43,901 nucleotides of DNA, taken from assembly GCA_017305055.1 (NCBI GenBank), contig JAFKMZ010000028.1, forward strand, positions 1 through 43,901, read 5' to 3'. The notes under the pieces were generated by a model. It had not been told where the DNA came from, searched no databases, and saw only the letters and a list, made by a program, of their open reading frames with translations. Position 1 is the stretch's first letter; each line of letters starts with the position of its first letter. Positions 23,545 through 32,784 of the stretch are shown piece after piece. The position numbers and the translations under genes are program-made. The stretch comes from Lysobacterales bacterium (GTDB lineage: Bacteria > Pseudomonadota > Gammaproteobacteria > Xanthomonadales > Rhodanobacteraceae).

Positions 23545-26496
23545 TCAGTTCCGCAGCATGCGCAACACGGCATCGCCCAGGTACACCATCTGCGCGCCGT
23601 CGGTGCCACGGGTCACCAGGCTGCGGTAGATCTCGGATTTGAGCTGTCGGCGTTCGTCGTCGTTGTCGCGATGGTTCGGGTACTTGGCCGCTGCCGCCAT
23701 GATCTCATTGGCAACAGCCAGTGCATCCTTGATGGCGTTACCCCGCAGGTGCCAATAGACCGCGAACGTGGTCGGTTCCAGGCCAAGCTTCGCGCGTTCG
23801 GCATCGGCCTGATCGCGCTCACCGGCCAGCAGCGACAATTGCTCGATGGCTTGTTGCGTATGGATCGTGCGTTGTTCCAGCGCGTCGAGGATAGCTGTCG
23901 CGCGTTGAGCAATGTCGAGTAGTACCGGCTGCTGGTCCGCCTTCTCTTCGGCCTCGGTTTCGATCGCACGTACCAGGTTGATCACAGTGGCGTTGTCGTC
24001 GTCACCTTGATTACGCAACGCCTGCAGAGTCTTCAGATCAAACTCCACCACCTTGCCTGCGGCGACTGTTCCATAGTTGCTGGCCATCTCGCGCACCATT
24101 TTCTCGGTTTTGCGCGCCACGTCCTCGTAGAAGCGGGTAGGGCTGGAATAGGCATTGCGAACCATCAGGTAAAGATCGACCAGCCGTTGGAACGTCTCGA
24201 TGTGTTCGCGCAGCTCCGGCGAGGGCGAAAGGATTTCGTACAGGCTTTCGATCTGGCGGTAGCTGTCGTTGAATTCCTGGCGCGCCTCCGGTGCGAGGAA
24301 TACGTCATACAGCAGGGCTTCGAGCTGCTTGTCCTTGCCGCCCTCAAGCGGTGCCAGATAACGCATCTGTGCTTCGCCCAGCAAGCGGCGGAACTCCACC
24401 AGCAGCAAATCCAGATCCTCGATCACGCCGGACACGTCCTGCGAGTCGAACGCCAGCGCCTTGTTCAGATCACGCAGCATGCCGATGAAATCGACGATCA
24501 GCCCGCCTGGCTTCTGTCGCCCGGCGGCGTCTTCATAAGGGCGGTTGACGCGCGATATCGCCTGCAGCAACACGTGATCGCGCATCGGCTTGTCCAGGTA
24601 CATCGCGTACAGGATGGGTGCGTCGTAGCCGGTCAGCAGCTTGTCGGTAACGATCAGGATCTTTGGCTGCTTGTCCGCCTTGCGGAACAGCTTGCGGACG
24701 CTCTTTTCCCCGGCCTTGTCGATCTGGTGCAGGGCCACCAGCGGATAGTCGATCGCGTCGGCGGCGCTGGCGGTGTACACCGGCACGGAATAGTCCGCCG
24801 GCAAGTACTTGTCCAACGCCTGCTTGTACAGCGCGCAAGCCTCGCGATCCACGCCGACCAGGAACGCCTTGTAGCCCAACGGCTCCACGTTCTCGCGAAA
24901 GTGCCGCGCCACGAACCGGGCCACGGCGTCCACGCGTTCGTCCGATTTCAGGAACGCGCGCAGGTTCACCGCACGATCGAGGATGCGGTTCAGATCCTCG
25001 ATGTCGCTGATGCCCTCGCTTTCCGCCAGCGCGTAGAACTCCTTCTCCAGCTTTTCGACCGGCAGCAGTACCCGCGCTGGCGCCAACGTATGGCGCAGCC
25101 GTACCGTGGTGCCGTCGGCGACAGACTCGGCGATCGAGTACTTGTCGAGATAGCCGGACTCGTCCTCGTGGCCGAACGTCTTGAACGTGCCCTTGCCGTA
25201 GGCAGTCTTGTCCACCGGCGTGCCGGTGAAGCCGATCAGTGTGGCGTTCGGCAGGGCGCCCATCAGGTAGTTGCCCAGGTCGCCGCCGGTGGAGCGGTGC
25301 GCCTCGTCGATCAGCACGAATACGTTGGCGCGCTCTGACAGTTTGGCGTCGGCTTTGTCGAACTTGTGGATCATCGTGACGATCAGGCCGCTGAACTGTT
25401 GCCGCAGCAGGTCATGCAATGCACGCTTGCTCTGCGCGATCTTCACGGCGATACCGCTGCCCTGCAGGTCACCCATCAGCGCAGCGACCCAGCCGGTGAG
25501 CTGGCCCTCCAGTTCGTTGCGGTCGATGACCATCACCACGGTGGCGCCGGGGAACCGTGCCGGATTTTCCAGGATCAGTCGCGCCGCCGTGATCATGGTG
25601 AACGTCTTGCCCGAACCCTGCGTATGCCAGACCAGGCCGCTGCGTTTGGCCGGGTCGGCGCAGCGCTCGGCCACCTTGATCGCCGCACGGGTCTGGTGCT
25701 GGCGCAGGATGGTCTTGCGCAATTCGTCGTCCTGTTCGAAGAACAGGATCCAGTCCTTCAGCATGCGCAGGAAGCGGCTGTGGTCGAAGAAGTGCTTTAC
25801 CCGATCCTCGTAACAGCCCGGTTGTTCTTCCTTCCAGTTGAAAACGAACTTGCGCTGGGTATTCCAGGTGGCGCCGTAGAAGTACTCGATCAGATGGGTG
25901 ATGTTGAACACCTGTGGCGCGGTGAGCATCTCCGGCGTTTCCAGCTCGTAGCGGCGCAACTGCACCAGCGCCTTGCTCATCGCGTCCTTCGACTTGGGGT
26001 TCTTGTTCTCGACAATCGCCACCGGCACGCCGTTGATCAGGAACACCACGTCGGCGCGGTTGCCCTTGCGCGTGCCGTTGCGGTACGCCCATTCCCAGCT
26101 CACCTGGAACGTGTTGTTGCCCGCCTTGTTCTCGTAGTCCACCAGCCGCACGTTGCGGTGGCGCTTCTCGCTGTCCACGTAGAGGGTCTGTTTGCCGCGC
26201 AGCCATTCCAGCACTTCGCGATTGCCGGCGATGGTATTGGGCAGGCTTTCCAGCCGCTGGATGATGCCGGGGACGTCGGCGGCAGTGACCACACCAGGAT
26301 TCAGGCGGAGCAAAGCCGCTTCCAGTTCGTCGTAGAAGAACAGGCCGCCCTCGCCGCGGCGCTTGCGCAGCGCGTCCGCCTCGTTCACGCGCTCCCAGCC
26401 GGCTGCGGCGGCGTGGTCGACCAACGGGAATTGCACGGTGGTCGACTCGATGGCCAGCTTCGACTGCCGTGGTTTGGGTGTGGGGCGTTTGCTCAT
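23545..26496 (-). CDS. hsdR: Type I restriction endonuclease subunit R
   Basis: A 983-residue HsdR. The PD-(D/E)xK nuclease site is seen as RADVVFLINGVPVAIVENKN with Asp149, Glu163 and Lys165. The helicase motor has Walker A QGSGKT (294-298), the DEAH box at 397-400 (VLIDEAHRS), motif III GFTGTP and further motifs such as LTGYDAP and QAISRVNRPY. The C-terminal helical region is assigned to HsdM/HsdS docking by family knowledge. The enzyme translocates DNA and cuts unmethylated invader DNA in complex with HsdM and HsdS. The start at 26496 fits the family N terminus; a longer frame exists but its extension is not conserved-looking. A 133-base gap separates it from the NYN gene. Confidence 0.95.
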   Translation of the reverse strand: MSKRPTPKPRQSKLAIESTTVQFPLVDHAAAAGWERVNEADALRKRRGEGGLFFYDELEAALLRLNPGVVTAADVPGIIQRLESLPNTIAGNREVLEWLRGKQTLYVDSEKRHRNVRLVDYENKAGNNTFQVSWEWAYRNGTRKGNRADVVFLINGVPVAIVENKNPKSKDAMSKALVQLRRYELETPEMLTAPQVFNITHLIEYFYGATWNTQRKFVFNWKEEQPGCYEDRVKHFFDHSRFLRMLKDWILFFEQDDELRKTILRQHQTRAAIKVAERCADPAKRSGLVWHTQGSGKTFTMITAARLILENPARFPGATVVMVIDRNELEGQLTGWVAALMGDLQGSGIAVKIAQSKRALHDLLRQQFSGLIVTMIHKFDKADAKLSERANVFVLIDEAHRSTGGDLGNYLMGALPNATLIGFTGTPVDKTAYGKGTFKTFGHEDESGYLDKYSIAESVADGTTVRLRHTLAPARVLLPVEKLEKEFYALAESEGISDIEDLNRILDRAVNLRAFLKSDERVDAVARFVARHFRENVEPLGYKAFLVGVDREACALYKQALDKYLPADYSVPVYTASAADAIDYPLVALHQIDKAGEKSVRKLFRKADKQPKILIVTDKLLTGYDAPILYAMYLDKPMRDHVLLQAISRVNRPYEDAAGRQKPGGLIVDFIGMLRDLNKALAFDSQDVSGVIEDLDLLLVEFRRLLGEAQMRYLAPLEGGKDKQLEALLYDVFLAPEARQEFNDSYRQIESLYEILSPSPELREHIETFQRLVDLYLMVRNAYSSPTRFYEDVARKTEKMVREMASNYGTVAAGKVVEFDLKTLQALRNQGDDDNATVINLVRAIETEAEEKADQQPVLLDIAQRATAILDALEQRTIHTQQAIEQLSLLAGERDQADAERAKLGLEPTTFAVYWHLRGNAIKDALAVANEIMAAAAKYPNHRDNDDERRQLKSEIYRSLVTRGTDGAQMVYLGDAVLRMLRN

Positions 26497-26629
26497 GGAT
26501 GGGCTCGTCAGCCTGAACACGGCGGGGTTGAAAACTCCCACCCTGAAGACAGAAGCCTGCCGGGCGCCCCTGCAAGGGTGGTCGGGACGGTCATTTTCCG
26601 GCCCGTGGTGATCAAGGCAGGCACGCCGT

Positions 26630-27418
26630 TCAACCTGCCTTGCCCGCAGGCTTCGCGTTGGTTTTCCCCGGACGGGGGCAAACCGACTTGAGGCCGTCGA
26701 TGTGTTCGTAGAGATTTGGTCGGATGGTTGACCACATGGGGTCAAGCACGAAGTCGATGCCCTCGCGACGGGCGAGTTTCGCGGCCGGCACGAAATCGGA
26801 GTCGCCGGAAACCAGCACGATCTGGTTGATCTGCCGCTTGTAGGCCAGCGAGGCGATGTCCAACCCGATGCGCATATCCACGCCTTTCTGGCGAAAGTTC
26901 AGATGGAAAGCGTCATCGGTGATGGCGGCCCAGTTCTGCTTGCCGGCAGCAAGCGCCTTGAGCGCTTCGGGCTTGAGTTGCCAGCTGACTTGCGAGGTGG
27001 GAATTTCCCCCAGTCGCAAGGCCACTTTGCGCAAGCATTTCAGATGTTCGTGAAATGCGAGGCGCCAACGTGCGGCATCGGACTGGCCGAAGTCGACGGC
27101 CTTTTTGCTGATCGGGCGATGTCCCTTCCAGGCCACCGGTGGCGCGTCGTAGACGAAGATGCGGTACAGGCGGGAGACTCGCCGCCCCTTGTCGTCATTC
27201 AGGTGTTCGAGCGCCAGCTTGTGCAGGTTCCGCGCGATGACCTCGGGCGGTTGGTGCCCGTAAACGTGCAGTGCGCGTTTGAGGAAAAATCCCGCGTCCA
27301 CCAACACCGCCGTCAACGTCGGGCTGGCGTGCCGCAGAAAAGAAAAGCCCTTGGGTTCGGCCTGCCCTGGATTGGTGAGGGCGGGCTTACTGCCAAGGGC
27401 GGATTCACGACGGATCAT
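26630..27418 (-). CDS. NYN-domain (LabA/DUF88-like) predicted ribonuclease inside the hsd operon
   Basis: A 262-residue protein. The NYN (PIN-like) nuclease fold is visible: first acidic residue in AVLVDAGFFLKR (Asp41), RIFVYDAPP, then QKGVDMRIGLDIASLAYKR (Asp181), and VLVSGDSDFVPAAKLAR (Asp206 and Asp208), the acidic set expected to bind Mg and cut RNA. It has a basic C-terminal tail. The ATG overlaps the hsdS stop as ATGA, so the gene is translationally coupled to hsdS and sits between hsdS and hsdR. Its role in restriction is unknown; an anti-phage RNase arm or a regulator are both possible. The domain call is firm. Confidence 0.88.
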   Translation of the reverse strand: MIRRESALGSKPALTNPGQAEPKGFSFLRHASPTLTAVLVDAGFFLKRALHVYGHQPPEVIARNLHKLALEHLNDDKGRRVSRLYRIFVYDAPPVAWKGHRPISKKAVDFGQSDAARWRLAFHEHLKCLRKVALRLGEIPTSQVSWQLKPEALKALAAGKQNWAAITDDAFHLNFRQKGVDMRIGLDIASLAYKRQINQIVLVSGDSDFVPAAKLARREGIDFVLDPMWSTIRPNLYEHIDGLKSVCPRPGKTNAKPAGKAG

Positions 27419-29013
27419 AGGGGCGCCTCCATGGCCGGGTCAAGATTGGCGTGATCCCGGTTCAGCGTATGCGCGGGGCGCCGATCCTGATCGGAGACTT
27501 CCGAGGTGTCGATGTCGAGACTGGCCACGCGGATCTGCGCGGTCATCAGCTGGTGCAGGGTGGTCTGGAACAGGTCGTTGAGGGCGGCGCGCTTTTGCTG
27601 GTGGTGGGCGAGCTTGCGGTCGATGGCGGCGAGGGCGGCGGCGATGGCGTGTTGTTCGGCGAGGTCGCTTGGGAGGCCAAACGAGAAGCCGCGAATCAGA
27701 TCGGCATTCAGGTTCTGCTGCTGACCGCCATGAGCAAGGCCGCGCAGCTGTTCATAGTTATGGGTGAGCACGTAGTACAGGAAATCCGGATGTGTGCGGT
27801 CACCGTGTGTCTGGATGGCGGCGCAGGCTTGATTGATCGAAGCGTCGATTCCAAGCATTGCAACCTTGCCGCGAGTGATGCCCTGACCATACATCGCCAT
27901 CAGCAAAGTGCCCTTGGAATAGATCTTGGCTGCCGAATTTCGCAAGCCTTCTGGCGTGATTTTTTCCTCGGTGTCGTTGATGACGCAGTAGTCAACTTCA
28001 CCGGTCTTGACCCAGGGGATCGTGCCGTCAAGCCAATACGCCGGATTGGTGCGGGATGGCGTTCCGCCAGAGCCTACCGAGGCGATATCGCCGATGGTGA
28101 TGGGCTTCCAGCTTTCCGGCATCGGACCGATTGTGGTGTCCTTGAGCGGTTCGCCGCGCAGACCGTGGGTGAAGAGCTGCTGCATGGCTGATTGCTTGAG
28201 GTCGCGGGTGGTGGCGATCAGGCGATCCTGGGTGGCGATGGCGCGCTGCATCTTCCACAGCACGGCGGCGATTTTTTGCTGTTCGGGTTTTGGAGGGGCG
28301 AAGCATTCAAAACTCGAAATCCCGTTCCATGACGTGCGTGGATGATTTACGCCTTGAGTCGTAGCGGTAGCGTTGTCACGGAATGCTTCGGAATGAATGA
28401 TTCCGAGCGCGTAGGCTGCAACAACATTGGGTTTGGGCCGGAGAACAAGAATGTCGGTTGAACAGATGCCCTCGCAGTCCGCAAGGATTGCCTTGTTCAG
28501 GTATGGGCGCAATTTCCCGTAAAGAATGTCGTCACGACGGAAACGAGTCTTCGCACTGGTTACGTCGCCTGGATGGCCGAAACGCCCTAGCTGGAACGCA
28601 CCGCTGTCGATGTGTTCGAGCCCCACATAAACTTCGGTCTCGGCATTCGACGGAAGGCACGTATCTGCAACGCATTCAACGAGATCAGCGAACCGCGTGA
28701 GGGTCGCTGGATTACGCGCGGCTCCTGCCGCGCGCCCTTCGGGCCATTCGCTGCGCGAATGTTCGCTTCGGCTTCCTGCCTCCGCAGTCCCGCTTTCGCG
28801 GGAATAACGAGCTTGTGTGGCGGCGGGTGTTTTCCCTTCTCCCTCCGGGAGAAGGTGGCGCGAAGCGACGGATGAGGGTTCGGACGCATCGCGGCGCTTG
28901 GCTTCGGCCGTACCCTCACCCCTGCCCCTCTCTCCCACGGGGACTTCCTTCGGTCGCCGGGGGGAGAGGGGTTCAAGCATGGCGCTCGTGGTGTGTCGCT
29001 TCGACTTGCTCAT
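27415..29013 (-). CDS. hsdS: Type I RM specificity subunit with repeat-derived N-terminal insertion
   Basis: A 532-residue HsdS with two target-recognition domains. TRD1 runs from about 105 ([20 protein letters not shown], then [17 protein letters not shown]). After the central conserved region ([20 protein letters not shown]), TRD2 starts near 300 ([20 protein letters not shown]), and a distal conserved region follows ([23 protein letters not shown]). Residues about 13-103 are translated from two palindromic repeats at 28705-28977 and resemble no HsdS sequence. The ATG overlaps the hsdM stop (ATGA), and the first 11 codons precede the insertion, so the repeats seem to have entered the native N terminus in frame. 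Whether TRD1 still folds is unknown. The downstream NYN gene overlaps its stop. Confidence 0.9.
   Translation of the reverse strand: MSKSKRHTTSAMLEPLSPRRPKEVPVGERGRGEGTAEAKRRDASEPSSVASRHLLPEGEGKTPAATQARYSRESGTAEAGSRSEHSRSEWPEGRAAGAARNPATLTRFADLVECVADTCLPSNAETEVYVGLEHIDSGAFQLGRFGHPGDVTSAKTRFRRDDILYGKLRPYLNKAILADCEGICSTDILVLRPKPNVVAAYALGIIHSEAFRDNATATTQGVNHPRTSWNGISSFECFAPPKPEQQKIAAVLWKMQRAIATQDRLIATTRDLKQSAMQQLFTHGLRGEPLKDTTIGPMPESWKPITIGDIASVGSGGTPSRTNPAYWLDGTIPWVKTGEVDYCVINDTEEKITPEGLRNSAAKIYSKGTLLMAMYGQGITRGKVAMLGIDASINQACAAIQTHGDRTHPDFLYYVLTHNYEQLRGLAHGGQQQNLNADLIRGFSFGLPSDLAEQHAIAAALAAIDRKLAHHQQKRAALNDLFQTTLHQLMTAQIRVASLDIDTSEVSDQDRRPAHTLNRDHANLDPAMEAPL
28708..28806. repeat. Multi-hairpin palindromic repeat within hsdS
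   Basis: This segment is the reverse-oriented relative of the intergenic repeat at 11525-11613. On the minus strand it begins ATTCCCGCGAAAGCGGGA and ends near ATCCAG-like GTAATCCAGCG. It contains perfect small stems CGCGCGGC/GCCGCGCG (28715-28734 region), CCCTTCGGG, and CCCGC/GCGGG. It is read through in frame by hsdS. Confidence 0.75.
28833..28971. repeat. Second palindromic repeat class within hsdS
   Basis: A segment of about 139 bases bounded by hairpins at both ends. On one side there is a perfect 9-base stem CCTTCTCCC-TCC-GGGAGAAGG (28835-28855). On the other, CCCCTCTC (28925-28932) pairs with GAGAGGGG (28964-28971). Between them lies a GGTGCGAAGCGACGGATGAG-like stretch. From memory this resembles a dispersed repeat of Lysobacterales genomes. 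It is translated in frame as part of the HsdS N terminus. Confidence 0.7.
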
Positions 29014-30821
29014 AGCTGCGCCAACACCTTCGCCAGTTCCTTGTCGAGCTTGGCTTCATCCTTCTTGAGCGTCGCCAGTTCCGCCACGATCTCGGGAATC
29101 TCGCGCATCACCTTCGCATCGCCATTGGCCAGATACCGCGACGGCGACAGGTTGTAATCGTTCTCTTCCGCCCTGGCCTTGTCGATCACGGCGACCAGGC
29201 CGTCCAGCGATTCGCCTTTCAGATACGCCACGGCGATGCGGCTGATGGCGTCGTCAGTAAGGTGGTTCTTGGGGTTGCCCTTGCGGAATTCACGGCTGGC
29301 GTTGACCAGCACGATTTTCCCCTTGCGATCCTTCGGCTTGGTTTTGCGCAACACCACGATGATGCCGGCGGCGGTGGTGTTGTAGAACAGGTTGTCGGGC
29401 AGCAGGATCACGCCGTCGATCAGGTCGTGCTCGACGAACCAGCGGCGGATGTTGCGCTCCTTGTCCTCGTTCCTGCTGCCGCTGCCGCGGGTGACCGCGC
29501 CGGTGTCGAGTACCACGGCGGCGCGGCCGTTGTCGCCGAGGCTGGCGATGGTGTGCTGCAGCCAGGCCCAGTCGGCCTTGCCGGTGGTGACGCCGCCGGC
29601 TTCCTCGAAGCGGTTGAACGGGTCGTTGTCGTAGATGGCCGGGTCGAAGCTCTGGTTCCACATCGGGTTGGCGATGACCAGGTCGAAGCGTTTCAGGGCA
29701 TTGCCGTCGCGGTATTTGGGGTTGCGCATGGAGTCGCCGCGCAGCACCTCGCCCTGCATGTCGTGGATGATGCGGTTCATGCAGGCGATGGCGTAGGACG
29801 AGCCGGTGAGCTCCTGGCCGTAGAGCCTGAGCGGTATCTTGCTGAGCGGATCGAGCCGGCGGCAGACCAGTTGCAGCTTGATCAGCAGGCCAAAGCTGCC
29901 GCAGGCATAGTCCAGTGCCTGTTCGCCGGGGCGGGGGCGCAGGATTTCCGCCATCAGGAAACCGACTTCGCGCGGGGTGAAAAACTCACCCGCACTCTGG
30001 CCCTGGCCTTCGGCGAACTTGCGCAGCAGGTATTCGTAGCAGCGGCCGAGGAAGTCCGGCTCCACGTCGTGCAGGCCGAGGCGGTAGCGCGGGTCGCTGA
30101 AGGTTTCGACGATGCCTTTGAGCGCCTGGTCGGAAATCTCGCGCTCGCCGTTGCGCGTCTCGTTGAAATCCACGGTGTCGATCACGCCGGCCAGGTCGGG
30201 GTTGGCCTTGACCAGCGCGCGCACGGTGGTGGTGAGCTGCTCGCCCAGTGTCTTCGGTGCTTGCTTGGGCGGCCAGGCAAATGCCTCGCGGCCACTGATG
30301 ACCGGCCAGCGGGTTTCCGGCGGCAGGTAGAAACGCACCAGGCTGGGGTCGGCATCCAGCACCTTGAGTGCGGTGTCGCGCTCGCCGTAGGTTTCCGCGA
30401 GGCGCTGCACCTCGTCGTCGAACACGTCGGACAGGCGCTTGATGAACAGCAGCGGCAGCAGGTAATCCTTGAACTTCGGCGCATCCTTCTCGCCGCGGAT
30501 CTGGCAGGCCGCATCCCACAGCATCTGCTCCATCGGCTTGGTGCCCAGCACCTGGCTGTGCGCCACACCGCGGCGGCGGCGGCCTGGTTTGGCTTCGCTG
30601 GGTGGTGCTGGGGTGTCGTCGATGGAGTCCGGCACCAAGCCGGCTTCTTCCATCAATTCCAGGATGGCGTCCTGTTGCGCCTTCTGTGGCTTGGATTTGC
30701 CAAGCTCCCAGCGGTTGATGGTGGCGTAGGCGACGTTGAGGCGGGCGGCGAGTTGCTCCTGGCTCAGATTGAGCTGGACCCGGAGCAGGGCGACGAGTTT
30801 GGCTACTTGATCATGGTTCAT
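29010..30821 (-). CDS. hsdM: Type I RM methyltransferase subunit with fused N-terminal XRE helix-turn-helix
   Basis: A 603-residue protein. Residues about 5-60 ([20 protein letters not shown], then [19 protein letters not shown]) form an XRE/Cro-type helix-turn-helix not found in classical HsdM. A basic linker (GRRRRG) follows. The methyltransferase part has an HsdM N-terminal helical domain ([14 protein letters not shown]), the SAM motif DYACGSF at 304-310 and the catalytic NPMW at 385-388 (a known variant of NPPF/NPPY), consistent with N6-adenine methylation. It is first gene of the operon; hsdS overlaps its stop as ATGA. No Shine-Dalgarno sequence precedes the ATG, and the predicted -10 is only eight bases upstream, so the mRNA may be leaderless. 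The fused HTH probably autoregulates at the palindrome just upstream. Confidence 0.92.
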   Translation of the reverse strand: MNHDQVAKLVALLRVQLNLSQEQLAARLNVAYATINRWELGKSKPQKAQQDAILELMEEAGLVPDSIDDTPAPPSEAKPGRRRRGVAHSQVLGTKPMEQMLWDAACQIRGEKDAPKFKDYLLPLLFIKRLSDVFDDEVQRLAETYGERDTALKVLDADPSLVRFYLPPETRWPVISGREAFAWPPKQAPKTLGEQLTTTVRALVKANPDLAGVIDTVDFNETRNGEREISDQALKGIVETFSDPRYRLGLHDVEPDFLGRCYEYLLRKFAEGQGQSAGEFFTPREVGFLMAEILRPRPGEQALDYACGSFGLLIKLQLVCRRLDPLSKIPLRLYGQELTGSSYAIACMNRIIHDMQGEVLRGDSMRNPKYRDGNALKRFDLVIANPMWNQSFDPAIYDNDPFNRFEEAGGVTTGKADWAWLQHTIASLGDNGRAAVVLDTGAVTRGSGSRNEDKERNIRRWFVEHDLIDGVILLPDNLFYNTTAAGIIVVLRKTKPKDRKGKIVLVNASREFRKGNPKNHLTDDAISRIAVAYLKGESLDGLVAVIDKARAEENDYNLSPSRYLANGDAKVMREIPEIVAELATLKKDEAKLDKELAKVLAQL

Positions 30822-30856
30822 GACATGAATGCTATAGCATAATCATGTCGTGTCAA
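30822..30856 (-). promoter_or_regulatory. hsd operon promoter overlapping a palindromic operator
   Basis: On the minus strand, TTGACA (30851-30856) is followed after 16 bases by TAGCAT (30829-30834), a good sigma-70-type pair. The perfect 12-base palindrome ATGCTATAGCAT covers 30829-30840, and outside it GACATGA (30822-30828) is mirrored by TCATGTC (30843-30849). The dyad thus covers the -10, the spacer and the presumed start of transcription. This is what one expects of a binding site for the XRE-type domain of the first gene product. The predicted transcript start is at or within a base or two of the ATG. Confidence 0.6.
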
Positions 30857-30969
30857 AGGGGTGTGTCCCGGATGGAACCGTCGCACCTTATGCGACCAGC
30901 GCGCATGTCAACTCGTCGGAAGCCGGGTCAACGGTGATTCGGTGCATGGCGAATGAAGGAGCAGGCGGT

Positions 30970-31251
30970 ATGACGATTGAGATCAAATGCATCAGCAAGA
31001 GCGAGCGCTACAACCCGCATGAACGGATTCTGCGTGTCGGCGGCATCAATCCGGACGGTGGCCGCTGGAGCCGAAGCCAGGCCGAGGCCATCGCTGGCAT
31101 AGAACGCGGCGAGTGGTCATTCCACGTCCGGCAAGGTCTCAGATCGGTGCGGGTCATCGTGGCAGTCAGTCGTTTCGGCAACAAATACCTGAAGACCGAG
31201 TCGGACGGTGAACAGCCGAACAATCTGCTCAGCCTGCCTGAGTGTCCATGA
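30970..31251 (+). CDS. DUF3892 domain protein
   Basis: A 93-residue protein. The stretch IKCISKSERYNPHERILRVG, then W-RSQAEAIAGIERGEWSFHV and V-V-SRFGNKYLKTESDG fit the small DUF3892 family, whose function is unknown. The ATG at 30970 follows AGGAGCAGGCGG; an upstream in-frame ATG at 30946 is less well placed. It is divergent from the hsd operon with 148 bases between the starts, and such proteins are often carried on genomic islands with RM genes. The downstream gap 31252-31413 shows nothing identifiable. Confidence 0.75.
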   Translation: MTIEIKCISKSERYNPHERILRVGGINPDGGRWSRSQAEAIAGIERGEWSFHVRQGLRSVRVIVAVSRFGNKYLKTESDGEQPNNLLSLPECP

Positions 31252-31413
31252 TGTTGAGTCGCCGTCGCGTTCCACCATTCGGGGCACGTTGATGTTGCCA
31301 ATGGGGGATGAATTCTCTATCCACGATCGCGGGTGTCGGGGGGTGGTGTACCAGGTCGCTCTGCGCCCGTAGTCCCATTTTTCCCCCGTTACCGGGTAGG
31401 GTAGGCATCAGCC

Positions 31414-32784
31414 ATGACTCCGGGCAGTGACATGCGCGCAGCCATCCGACGCCTGTTCGACATCCGCCGCGGCGAAGTGGTGCCGGTGCTGCTGGCCATG
31501 GCGTTTTTCTTCTGCATCCTCACCGCGCTGATGGTGCTGCGCCCGGCGCGTGACGCGCTGGGCATGCAGCGCGGCATCGAGGCCGTGCGCTGGCTGTTCG
31601 TCGGCACCGCCGTGGTGACCTTGGTCGCCAACCCGGTATTCGGCTGGCTGGTCAGCCGCTACCGGCGCCTGCGCTTCATCACCGTGACCTACCTGTTCTT
31701 CGCCCTGAGCCTGCTCGGCTTCTACCTGCTGCTGGTGGCGGCGCCGGCGGCGGTGGGCAGCGCCAGCGGACAGGTGTTCTACGTCTGGTTCAGCGTCAGC
31801 AACCTGTTCGTCACCATGGTGTTCTGGGCGTTGATGGCGGATCGCTTCACGCTGGAACAGGCCCGGCGCAGCTTTGCGCTGATCGCCGTGGGTGGCACCC
31901 TGGGCGCGATCTTCGGGCCGTGGCTGGCTGCCGTGCTGGCCCGGCCGCTGGGCACGCCGGCGCTGCTGCTGGTTGCGATTGGCTTCCTGCTGCTTGGGGT
32001 GGGCTTTGCCTGGGCCCTGGCCGGGTGGCCGCGGCGTGACGCCGATGCTGCCGCCGTCGCCCACCTGCCCGGACCGGCGCGCGAGGATGTGCACGCGATC
32101 ATCGGCGGCAGCGCCTGGCAGGGCTTCAAGGCCGTGTTCCGCTCGCGCTACCTGGCCGGCATCGCCGGCTACCTGGTGATCATGACCATCATGAGCACCT
32201 TCCTGTATTTCACCCGCCTGCAGCTGGTGGCCGAACTGGGCGACGACGTCGACCTGCGCGCCAGCATCTTCGGGCGCATCGACCTGATCACCCAGGTCGC
32301 GACCCTGCTGGTGCAGGTGCTGATTGCCGGGCGGCTGATGAAACGCCTGGGCGTGCACGTCGTGCTGGCGCTGCTGCCGCTCACCGCCATGCTGGGCTTC
32401 ATTGGCCTGGCCATGGTCGGCTCGTTGGCGGCGCTGATCGCGTTCGAGGCGGCGTTCCGCGCCGTGCAGCGTGCCCTGGCCCGGCCGGCGCGGGAGACGC
32501 TGTACACCGTGGTCAGCCGCGAGGACAAGTACAAGTCCAAGGCCTTCATCGACACCTTCGTCTACCGCGGTGGCGATGTACTCGGCGCCCAGCTCGAGGG
32601 CGGCCTGGGACGGCTGGGCCTGGGCCTCGGTGCGCTGGCCAGCGTGGCCGTGCCACTGGCCATCGTCTGGGCCGTGCTCGGCATCTGGCTCGGACGCCGC
32701 CAGCTGCGCCTGGCTGCCGCCGGCGAGATCGAAACCACCAACCCTGTGGCCATCACGCGCCCCTACCTCCGGAGTACGCCATGA
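31414..32784 (+). CDS. MFS-like permease related to NTP/NDP exchange transporters
   Basis: A 456-residue membrane protein with about 12 hydrophobic segments. The first helix region RRGEVVPVLLAMAFFFCILTA, followed by LMVLRPARDALGMQRGIEAVRWLF, is typical of the Npt1/Npt2 (TLC, ATP/ADP translocase-like) branch of the MFS superfamily found in free-living bacteria. True nucleotide exchange is proven mainly in obligate intracellular bacteria, so the substrate here is unknown. A start at codon 7 is also possible. Its stop overlaps the ATG of the aldo/keto reductase gene (ATGA), so the two are translationally coupled. Confidence 0.78.
   Translation: MTPGSDMRAAIRRLFDIRRGEVVPVLLAMAFFFCILTALMVLRPARDALGMQRGIEAVRWLFVGTAVVTLVANPVFGWLVSRYRRLRFITVTYLFFALSLLGFYLLLVAAPAAVGSASGQVFYVWFSVSNLFVTMVFWALMADRFTLEQARRSFALIAVGGTLGAIFGPWLAAVLARPLGTPALLLVAIGFLLLGVGFAWALAGWPRRDADAAAVAHLPGPAREDVHAIIGGSAWQGFKAVFRSRYLAGIAGYLVIMTIMSTFLYFTRLQLVAELGDDVDLRASIFGRIDLITQVATLLVQVLIAGRLMKRLGVHVVLALLPLTAMLGFIGLAMVGSLAALIAFEAAFRAVQRALARPARETLYTVVSREDKYKSKAFIDTFVYRGGDVLGAQLEGGLGRLGLGLGALASVAVPLAIVWAVLGIWLGRRQLRLAAAGEIETTNPVAITRPYLRSTP

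Noticed and set aside
28700-28980. The repeat block in hsdS as a CRISPR array
   Set aside because: There are no regularly spaced identical repeats or unique spacers; it is two different hairpin elements side by side.
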